From positions 6,329 to 19,260 of the forward strand of contig MNWE01000033.1 in the NCBI GenBank assembly GCA_001872265.1: a stretch of DNA of 12,932 nt, read 5' to 3'. Shown here piece after piece: positions 1 to 5,697 of this stretch (position 1 is the first letter of the stretch; every line of letters begins with the position of its first letter). The position numbers were made by a program, and so were the translations under genes. The notes beneath the pieces were generated by a model, which saw only the letters and a list, made by a program, of their open reading frames with translations, made no database searches and was not told where the DNA came from. The DNA comes from Parcubacteria group bacterium CG1_02_39_15. Its GTDB lineage: Bacteria; Patescibacteriota; Minisyncoccia; Minisyncoccales; Paceibacteraceae.

Positions 1-546
1 CTCTAAAACGAGCGGTTTTAAGCCGGCCAATTTAAAAACAGAAAGGTAAGGATCAACTGTCTTTTTGGGCAAGGCGGCGATCAAAACATCGGAGTGGTCC
101 AAATGATTATGAACCGGCAGGACAACTTGAGAATCCAAATAAACCTCTTCTATGGGCAAAGGAATATAATTTTCGGCTTCGTAAACCACGGCTGATTTCA
201 AATCTTCTTTTGGCATGCGGGGCATCTGAATTACCTGCAAAAAAGCTTTTTCTTCGGGCAAGGAAGCAATAACGTATTTTGTCTTAAGTTTTTCTCCTTT
301 CACCTTTGTCAGCGCGCCTTTAACAATCTCTGCCAAAGCTTTTTCGTCTTTAACTTCTCCTCCTTTAATAATGCCCGGCCTTATTTTCGTCTCTCCAAAA
401 GAAGCCAAATCAAAACCATTTTTGATTTTCTCGCCCCGTAGTGAAGGGAACCTTCTACTACGGGGTTTAAGTTTAGTAATCTTCAAAGATAAATCAGAGA
501 TGTCCAATCCAAATGCCTCTGGTTTTAAAATTAAGACTTCTAACAT
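1..546 (-). CDS. pilM: PilM, type IV pilus inner-membrane assembly protein (N-terminal 182 residues, 3' end beyond window)
   Basis: The reading frame stays open from the ATG at 546 to base 1, giving 182 residues. The start reads MLEVLILKPEAFGLDISDLS, with the actin-like phosphate-1 motif (GLDISDLSLKI, residues 13-23) typical of PilM. Further PilM-like stretches are FGETKIRPGIIKGGEV (about 51-66), VIASLPEEKAFLQVIQMP (about 96-113), and YEAENYIPLPIEEVYLDS (about 125-142). PilM is an actin-fold cytoplasmic protein that binds nucleotide and the PilN N-terminus and links PilB/PilC to the alignment complex. It follows the minor-pilin genes by 80 bases, the largest gap in the operon. No Shine-Dalgarno site is visible before the ATG. 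Residues 28-38 (PRSRRFPSLRG) are encoded by a perfect palindrome and look like an insertion in the loop after the first strands; the flanks would join as ITKLK then EKIKNGFDLASF. Family call is firm; the end of the gene is outside the window. Confidence 0.88.
   Translation of the reverse strand, partial: MLEVLILKPEAFGLDISDLSLKITKLKPRSRRFPSLRGEKIKNGFDLASFGETKIRPGIIKGGEVKDEKALAEIVKGALTKVKGEKLKTKYVIASLPEEKAFLQVIQMPRMPKEDLKSAVVYEAENYIPLPIEEVYLDSQVVLPVHNHLDHSDVLIAALPKKTVDPYLSVFKLAGLKPLVLE
434..465. repeat. Palindromic element inside pilM coding sequence
   Basis: The arms CCCCGTAGT (434-442) and ACTACGGGG (457-465) are perfect inverted complements. An inner pair GAAGG (443-447) and CCTTC (451-455) continues the stem, leaving a GAA loop and one bulged T at 456. 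It encodes PilM residues 28-38 on the minus strand and keeps the frame. On the minus strand its flank reads TAAACCCCGTAG, nearly the same as TAAACCCCGTTAG at the edge of the element in the PilW-like gene (2941-2952 on the plus strand). I infer one family of in-frame palindromic insertions. No clear target duplication is visible here. Confidence 0.7.
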
Positions 547-550
547 CGAA

Positions 551-595
551 ATAAATTGAAAATTTATGAGAGGTGAGATGAACTGGAAGTTCATC
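551..595. repeat. Two tandem perfect hairpins in the pilX-pilM gap
   Basis: ATAAATT (551-557) pairs with AATTTAT (561-567) over a GAA loop. GATGAACT (577-584) pairs with AGTTCATC (588-595) over a GGA loop. An alternative pairing, GTTC-ATC-GAAC (589-599), overlaps the second hairpin. They lie just upstream of the pilM start on the minus strand. Neither is followed by a clean T-run in the minus direction, so a standard terminator is unlikely. Possible roles are mRNA processing or differential expression of pilM versus the upstream pilins, or remnants of a palindromic repeat. Confidence 0.55.
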
Positions 596-626
596 GAACA
601 TTTCACTATTCTATTATTTTAGATTT

Positions 627-2444
627 TTATTCAGTTTCTTTCCAGCTGGTTACTTCCCATCCTCCACCTGGGCCTGAGGAAAAATTAGAATTTATTAAAC
701 CTTCTTGATAGACAATTTTAGTATTGTTTTCCAAGCGAATGGCATAGCCAGTTACTTCAACAAATTCAGCATTATTCTCAACTACAATCAAACCGTTGAG
801 GGTATAAATAATTGATTGGGGATTCTCTACATTGATATTATTGTATAAATGAATTGCTGGATTGGCAGGATCAAGAGATTTATTAGTGGAAACAAAAAGG
901 AGTCTACCACCCTGAGGACTGTCAGTGGTAATGACATTATTATTTAATTCAACTTTTCCAAAATTTGTCTGATCAGCTGGATTATCAGCAATGATTGGAT
1001 AACCAGATTCTAAACCTGATTTGAGTTTTATTCCGGCATTATTTGAAGCTAAAATTTTTCCAGTGACCCAGACTGGGCCAGCAATTATTACTGGATTGTC
1101 ATCACTATTTGAAGGGAAAGTTAAATCGCCTTCAATTTTCATTGAACCTAAAGAAGATCCTTCAAGGGGACTATAACTTCCGGAAACGCATTCAGCTTTA
1201 CATCCAGAACCCGTATCACAGCAGGCTGCCTTTTCCCAGTCTTGAATTTGAGCATAAGAAATTGGTAAATCCTTGGTTGCTGGATCAGGACTATTAGGAT
1301 ATTTAGTACCCGAAACAGTAGTTCTCGCATCAATAGTTTGATAATAAGCATCGCCATCAATCCAGGAGTCAGCAATGGTATTGGCATGAGCATCTCTTCC
1401 TACCCAAACCCGATCAATATAGGTAGGCGTTTCTCCTCCCATCCAGGTTTTGAAATTCAGGTCGCCACCAACACTGGTCCAAGTAGCTCCAGGAGTATCC
1501 CAATCTTTTGTATATTTTCCGGTTCCAGAAGTATAACCATCAGTACTATCTTTTCCCCAAATCCAATAGTCATCGTCATCCCGAGAAACATCAATCATAA
1601 TCCAATAAATTATACCGGCAGTTAAATTTGGTGGAGGATCAAAACTGACATCAATCCAGCTATAACTGGAAGTAATTTTAGAACTTTTAAGAATGCCAGA
1701 AGCTAAAGGAGTTTGAGAGGGTTGACCATTATCATCAGCCAAAATTCTCACTGTCTGGTCAGGCGGATCGCCAACTTTTTTTATATAGAAACTGACTGTA
1801 TTTAAAACTTTTGAAACCGAAGGAACAAAACTTTGGGCAGTATCAAGATAATATTCTTTGCCAATTTTAAGACCAAAGGGAAAATCAGAATCTTGGCTAG
1901 TCCACTGCTGGTCAGGTTCAGGAGCCACTGCTCCTGCCACCCAGGCATCACCACTAATTTTAGAACCTGATCCTTTTCCCTGCCCTTCCATTTTTCCATT
2001 AGAATAAACATTTCCCTCAACTGAGGCATTAGCACCCAACCACAACCCGCCTTTGTCAATCTGGGCACCGTAGTAAAAAGCAACTGTTGCCGACTCAGTC
2101 TTCAAAATTGTCTCTAGCTTTTTTATTCTCTGAGAAATTTCTCCGGTTGATTGAATAATCCTTTTATCGTCTTGGCTAGTAATACTGATAGAGGATAAGC
2201 CTCCTCCAACAGATAAGCTATTGGTTGCTTCATATTTTTTCCCTTTTATAATTCGGTAAACACTATCTTCAATTCCAGCCTCAGCAACATAATAAGCTTG
2301 ACTGGATTTGATAATGTTTCTTGAAATTTTTTGTTCACCGTAAGTTAAAATAGTAATGCTTACGGCAATTCCAAATATCACTGCCAAAACTAAAATAGTT
2401 ATATAAAGAGCGGCAAATCCTTTTTGATTTTTTAGATTTAGCAT
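627..2444 (-). CDS. PilX/GspK-like minor pilin with large adhesin-like globular region
   Basis: This 605-residue protein has a PilX-type N-terminus: short leader, predicted prepilin cleavage QKG|FAALYITILV (after Gly9), a hydrophobic helix (about 10-34), then AYYVAEAGIEDSVYRI (50-65), the AEAG signature of PilX-like proteins. Position +5 of the mature protein is Tyr, not Glu; GspK is known to lack Glu5 and to cap the pseudopilus tip. Residues about 120-175 and 340-585 are strand-rich and repetitive, like a beta-helix. They are interrupted at about 180-337 by an insert rich in Trp, Tyr and Asp (AQSFVPS, YSWIDVSF, YWIWGKDS) that resembles jelly-roll carbohydrate-binding domains. Four cysteines cluster at 408, 409, 415 and 419. 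The gene starts one base after the stop of the preceding pilin gene, behind AAGGAG. It is the last of the four minor-pilin genes. Inference: tip adhesin, possibly replacing PilY1. The exact ligand cannot be told. Confidence 0.8.
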   Translation of the reverse strand: MLNLKNQKGFAALYITILVLAVIFGIAVSITILTYGEQKISRNIIKSSQAYYVAEAGIEDSVYRIIKGKKYEATNSLSVGGGLSSISITSQDDKRIIQSTGEISQRIKKLETILKTESATVAFYYGAQIDKGGLWLGANASVEGNVYSNGKMEGQGKGSGSKISGDAWVAGAVAPEPDQQWTSQDSDFPFGLKIGKEYYLDTAQSFVPSVSKVLNTVSFYIKKVGDPPDQTVRILADDNGQPSQTPLASGILKSSKITSSYSWIDVSFDPPPNLTAGIIYWIMIDVSRDDDDYWIWGKDSTDGYTSGTGKYTKDWDTPGATWTSVGGDLNFKTWMGGETPTYIDRVWVGRDAHANTIADSWIDGDAYYQTIDARTTVSGTKYPNSPDPATKDLPISYAQIQDWEKAACCDTGSGCKAECVSGSYSPLEGSSLGSMKIEGDLTFPSNSDDNPVIIAGPVWVTGKILASNNAGIKLKSGLESGYPIIADNPADQTNFGKVELNNNVITTDSPQGGRLLFVSTNKSLDPANPAIHLYNNINVENPQSIIYTLNGLIVVENNAEFVEVTGYAIRLENNTKIVYQEGLINSNFSSGPGGGWEVTSWKETE

Positions 2445-2445
2445 T

Positions 2446-3039
2446 TTAGTAACTCCTTAAAGAGGCCGTAGATTTTAAATTAAGCTCGGCTTGATATTCA
2501 GGTCGGTTAGCTGGACTTTTGTAATTAATTTGGAGATCAATCTGGATAGAGGGAATTGGAGAAGCTGTGGCAATCTGAGTAAAAACCAAATTACTTACTT
2601 TCACTCTATCTGAGGTTAAGGCAATTGGGCTCTGAGATTCTTTTTTTAAGCAAAGACGGTCCTCGCAAAGATAAAAATCGATATAGGTTGTTTTTTCTCC
2701 TTCTGGCAGATAGTGAGTTGTTTCTAAGGAAAGCTGGTTAGAAGTAGTAGTTGGGGTATAAACACTTTTTGCCTCTTTTATTTCATAAGTCATGATTTCC
2801 ATAGCCCGTCTGGCATTATCTTGGGTTTCTCGCATTACTTTAGCTTTGGTATTAGACCTCACTGTCCAAATCAAGAAACCTGAAACAGCTGAAATAATAA
2901 TTGACAAAACAGCAACATAAACTAAAACTTCAGTTAAAGTAAACCCCGTTAGAAATCTCCTCTTTTCTTTTTGAATAGCCCTATTAGACGAATAAATTTC
3001 TAACGGGGTAAATCCCTTTTTAGAATTTAGAACTTTCAT
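2446..3039 (-). CDS. PilW/GspJ-like prepilin with a palindromic insertion in its leader
   Basis: The chosen start is the ATG at 3039, which overlaps the TGA of the upstream gene as ATGA. An in-frame TTG nine bases upstream is less likely. The product is 197 residues. It carries two prepilin-like sites: KKGFTPLEI at residues 7-15 and LTGFTLTEVLVYVAVLSI from residue 30. Only the second, with Glu at +5, is followed by the long hydrophobic helix (about 35-57), so cleavage after Gly32 is expected. Residues 12-34 are an in-frame 69-base insertion bounded by duplicated GFT codons. The globular part has GspJ/PilW features: helix with ARRAMEIMTYEIKEAKSV, then strands ending in KSPANRPEYQAELNLKSTAS. 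Position third in a FimT-PilV-PilW-PilX order supports the assignment. It is a periplasmic/extracytoplasmic minor subunit, probably in the tip-priming complex. No clear ribosome site; translational coupling is likely. Confidence 0.8.
   Translation of the reverse strand: MKVLNSKKGFTPLEIYSSNRAIQKEKRRFLTGFTLTEVLVYVAVLSIIISAVSGFLIWTVRSNTKAKVMRETQDNARRAMEIMTYEIKEAKSVYTPTTTSNQLSLETTHYLPEGEKTTYIDFYLCEDRLCLKKESQSPIALTSDRVKVSNLVFTQIATASPIPSIQIDLQINYKSPANRPEYQAELNLKSTASLRSY
2453..2458 (-). promoter_or_regulatory. Ribosome binding site AAGGAG of the PilX-like gene
   Basis: AAGGAG on the minus strand lies 8 bases before the ATG at 2444 and overlaps the last codons of the preceding pilin gene. It fixes the start and shows that this organism uses Shine-Dalgarno sites in at least some genes. 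Confidence 0.75.
2938..3015. repeat. 69-base palindromic insertion with flanking direct repeats in a prepilin leader
   Basis: Perfect 13-base inverted arms CCCCGTTAGAAAT (2944-2956) and ATTTCTAACGGGG (2996-3008) enclose 39 bases. Near-identical direct repeats GTAAACCC (2939-2946) and GTAAATCC (3008-3015) flank it, like a target-site duplication with one mismatch. Removing 2938-3006 (23 codons) restores a normal short leader and a single GFTLTE site. The insertion keeps frame and has no stop. Mobility is inferred; no transposase is encoded here. Confidence 0.78.
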
Positions 3040-3536
3040 TGTTTCCAATTAGTTAAATAAGTCACTAATTCTACTTTGTGAGCTCTTCCTCTCTCTTTCC
3101 AGGAAACAGTAGCAGTTATTTTTTTAGTATCAAGATCATTGGTTCCACCTGACTCAACAATATTGTCTGAGCCATCGCGTTGGACATTATTAAAAACAAC
3201 TTTTCGAGTAAAACCATTGATTTGCTCTTCCCCTTGAATTATTTGCCATTTTGGTGGAGTATCAGTCGATTTTTTAGGATAATAAGCAACCTCGGTAGTT
3301 AAGGTTCCCAGACCATCGGTATCCCAAGTTGTCCCATCTCGAAAATTTCTTACCGCCTCCACTGTTTCTTGAGCGATAAAATTAGCTCTGGTAGTTTGTT
3401 TTAGTAAGTTGGAAACTCCCAAAGAAAAAGAGGCTAATCCTAAAAGACTAGTTAAAGCAATAGCAATTACCGCAACAACTGCCAAAATCTCAACTACCGA
3501 AATCCCTTTATTGTCTTTCCATTGTATTGAAAACAT
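3036..3536 (-). CDS. PilV/GspI-like minor prepilin
   Basis: The 166-residue product has a short basic leader and predicted cleavage DNKG|ISVVEILAVVAVIAIA, with Glu at +5 and a hydrophobic helix at about 11-35. The motif ANFIAQETVEAVRNFRD (about 51-67) is typical of PilV/GspI proteins after the first helix. The rest is strand-rich (ITATVSWKERGRAHKVELVTYL near the C-terminus), as in minor pilins. It is an extracytoplasmic minor subunit assembled by PilB/PilC. The ATG at 3536 has AAAGG five bases upstream. It follows the FimT-like gene by 24 bases and its stop overlaps the next start as ATGA. The assignment to PilV rather than another minor pilin rests on gene order plus the AQE helix. Confidence 0.78.
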   Translation of the reverse strand: MFSIQWKDNKGISVVEILAVVAVIAIALTSLLGLASFSLGVSNLLKQTTRANFIAQETVEAVRNFRDGTTWDTDGLGTLTTEVAYYPKKSTDTPPKWQIIQGEEQINGFTRKVVFNNVQRDGSDNIVESGGTNDLDTKKITATVSWKERGRAHKVELVTYLTNWKQ

Positions 3537-3560
3537 ATGAACCTTTTTGATTCTCCATTT

Positions 3561-4466
3561 TTATTGCCGCTGAGGTTCTTCTACCCAGATTGATGAGCCT
3601 TTAGTAGTGGTGCCTCTTTCGTCTGTGGCATATCTAATAAGTTCTTCGCTGTCAAGAGAAATATTTAAAGCCTTGTCATTATAGCTTTGATCTGGAGAAA
3701 GGGGCCGGTGGACACAAAATTGAGCAACCGTAATTGTGAAGCTATGAGTATGGATTTTTAATCTCTGCTCGGTTTTACTTCCATCCGGTCCTACTAATAC
3801 TATACCTTCCCAAGAAAATTTGGTTTTGTCAGCATTTAAGTAGGTCTGAAAATCAATATCATAATTATCAGCCGGATAATCAGGGAAGATTAAATGTAAA
3901 ATAACAGCGTTTTGGGCATTTTGATTATAATCAAAATGAACATGTCTAGAATCTTTCAGCCGATTTGCATCAGAAGGGATGATGGGGCTGGTCAATCCCA
4001 CCTGGCCAGTATCTTCGATATAGATAACTTTGGTTCTACTGATATCACTAATTAATCTTATTTTTATATTTCCACTTTGGTTTGTTTCACCACTAACTCG
4101 ATTAAAAACCACCTCCTTTCCTCCTCCCAAATTAATTTCATAAATTTCGATGCTTTTGGGTAATCTGCGGATTTCATCAAAAGAGCTATCTCTAGAGCTA
4201 TAATTACTTCCTTTAAATAATGTATACTGATGGGGAGTAGTTGTATCATCAAAATAAACTCCGTATTGGCTAGCCCCTTCTGAGGCTAAAGTTTTATTTT
4301 GAGCCAACCTTAAGATATTGATAATTTCTTCAGCTGAATCATTTAAATCCGACTCTTTTTGAAAAACCCGGAAGGCTGGAGCAGCCAAGGCCATTAAAAT
4401 AATCATCGTCCCGATGATTATCAATAATTCAATGAGAGTAAAGCCATTTTTAGAATTGGTTTTCAT
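3561..4466 (-). CDS. FimT/GspH-like prepilin with extended C-terminal region
   Basis: The N-terminus MKTNSKNG|FTLIELLIIIGTMIILM is a textbook class III prepilin leader with Glu5. It is followed by the GspH/FimT-type region PAFRVFQKESDLNDSAEEIINILRLAQNKTLASE and SQYGVYFDD. Two adjacent ATG codons exist (4469 and 4466). I favour the second: it lies seven bases after AGGAG and overlaps the pilC stop as TGATG; the first adds one Met. At 301 residues it is clearly longer than usual FimT/GspH proteins (roughly 150-200). The extra C-terminal part after about residue 165 (HVHFDYNQN, FSWEGIVLVGPDGSK, and an end in VEEPQRQ) has no domain I recognise. First of four minor-pilin genes, so probably part of the initiation or tip complex. 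It could instead be a divergent structural pilin. Confidence 0.8.
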   Translation of the reverse strand: MKTNSKNGFTLIELLIIIGTMIILMALAAPAFRVFQKESDLNDSAEEIINILRLAQNKTLASEGASQYGVYFDDTTTPHQYTLFKGSNYSSRDSSFDEIRRLPKSIEIYEINLGGGKEVVFNRVSGETNQSGNIKIRLISDISRTKVIYIEDTGQVGLTSPIIPSDANRLKDSRHVHFDYNQNAQNAVILHLIFPDYPADNYDIDFQTYLNADKTKFSWEGIVLVGPDGSKTEQRLKIHTHSFTITVAQFCVHRPLSPDQSYNDKALNISLDSEELIRYATDERGTTTKGSSIWVEEPQRQ

Positions 4467-5686
4467 CATAATGCTCCTAGCATTGAGTACATTGGTTGAA
4501 TCATTGAAACAGCGAAAAAACCAATAACTGCTCCAATAATAATCATTAAAACCGGCTCGATGACTGATGCCAAATTTTGGGTAGCCCGACCCACTTCTTC
4601 CTCAAAAAATTCAGCTAACTTAGCTAAAATAGCGGAAGTTTCTCCGGTTTCTTCTCCTACGGCCACCATTTGTTCAACCATGGGCGAGTAAATCTCGCGA
4701 TAGGGCTTTAGAGCGTCTGATAATTTCTCTCCCTTTTTTACTTTCTTCACTGATTCGGTTATGGCGGTCTTGTAATGGATATTCCCTAAGGTTCCAGCCG
4801 TAATTTCCAGAGCTCTAATAATCGGCACGCCAGCGGCAATTAAAGAGCTTAAAGTTCTGGCGGTATAGGCAGAATTAGTTTTTTTAACAATAGATGAAAC
4901 AATCGGGATTTTTAAAGTAACCGTGTCTATTACTTTTTTTCCTTTTTCAGTCTTTAAGGCTTGGAGGAAAAGAAAAATCAAGAAGACGACAATTACAATG
5001 AATAAATACCACCTCTCAACTAAAAAGGTGGCTAATCCGATTACCACCCGCGTGGTCAAGGGAAGTTCAATCTCTAGTTCCTCAAAGGTCTCGGCTAATT
5101 GAGGAACCACCATAATCAACATCATAATACCAATACCCATCATGGCGCAAATAATCACAGCAGGATAAATCATAGCCCCCTTAATCTTTGATTTTAGTTC
5201 GTATTCTCTTTCCATTTGTTGAGCTAAAACTTTTAAAACTTCTTCCAGAGTGCCGGCCTCTTCTCCTACCTTAAGCATATTACGAAAAAGTTCGGAAAAA
5301 ATATCCGGCCATTGCTCTAAAGACTCAGAAAAGCTTTTTCCTTTCATGACCTCCTCTTGAATATCTGATAAAGCCCTTTTAAATTTTTTGCTTTTAGTTT
5401 GAGCAATTAGAGTTGATAAGGCTCTGGGCAGAGGAAGACCAGCAGCAATCATCACTTGAAGGTTTCTGGCAAAAATCATTTTTTCGACCAAAGAAACTTT
5501 ATTAAAAAAGGGGAGGGAGAAAGCAATCTTGTTTTTCTTTTTCTCTTTTTTTTCCAATTCGGCCTTAATTAAAATCAAGCCCTGTTGCCGCAGGGTTCTC
5601 GCTAATCGATGCTCATCTTCTGCCTCTAAAATGCCGGATTGGTCTTTGCCTTCTAAGGTTTTGGCTTTATAAAGATAGGTTGGCAT
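4466..5686 (-). CDS. pilC: PilC (GspF family), type IV pilus inner-membrane platform protein
   Basis: 406 residues, the normal family length. The start MPTYLYKAKTLEGK and GLILIKAE match PilC/GspF N-termini. Two T2SSF repeats follow: about 68-190 with FARNLQVMIAAGLPLPRAL and KVGEEAGTLEEVL, and about 270-392 with YTARTLSSLIAAGVPIIRAL and AVGEETGETSAIL. Membrane segments are at about 171-195, 226-244 and 376-398. PilC sits in the inner membrane, contacts the PilB hexamer and moves pilin subunits into the growing fibre. The gene begins 11 bases after pilB stops, with no Shine-Dalgarno site, so coupling to pilB translation is probable; it ends in a TGATG overlap with the FimT-like gene. Identification is secure. 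Confidence 0.95.
   Translation of the reverse strand: MPTYLYKAKTLEGKDQSGILEAEDEHRLARTLRQQGLILIKAELEKKEKKKNKIAFSLPFFNKVSLVEKMIFARNLQVMIAAGLPLPRALSTLIAQTKSKKFKRALSDIQEEVMKGKSFSESLEQWPDIFSELFRNMLKVGEEAGTLEEVLKVLAQQMEREYELKSKIKGAMIYPAVIICAMMGIGIMMLIMVVPQLAETFEELEIELPLTTRVVIGLATFLVERWYLFIVIVVFLIFLFLQALKTEKGKKVIDTVTLKIPIVSSIVKKTNSAYTARTLSSLIAAGVPIIRALEITAGTLGNIHYKTAITESVKKVKKGEKLSDALKPYREIYSPMVEQMVAVGEETGETSAILAKLAEFFEEEVGRATQNLASVIEPVLMIIIGAVIGFFAVSMIQPMYSMLGAL
4474..4478 (-). promoter_or_regulatory. Ribosome binding site AGGAG of the FimT-like gene
   Basis: AGGAG on the minus strand lies inside the last pilC codons. It is four bases from the first ATG and seven from the second, which favours the second of the tandem ATG codons. 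Confidence 0.7.
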
Positions 5687-5697
5687 TATATGGGACG

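Noticed and set aside
371..559. 62-codon plus-strand open frame
   Set aside because: Fully antisense to pilM, whose frame is well supported; no family resemblance and no ribosome site.
577..595. Hairpin before pilM as an intrinsic terminator of the pilin genes
   Set aside because: No T-run follows it on the minus strand; pilM continues the pilus gene set just beyond.
3040..3048. TTG start for the PilW-like gene, adding three residues
   Set aside because: The ATG at 3039 overlaps the upstream stop as ATGA, the usual coupled arrangement in this operon.
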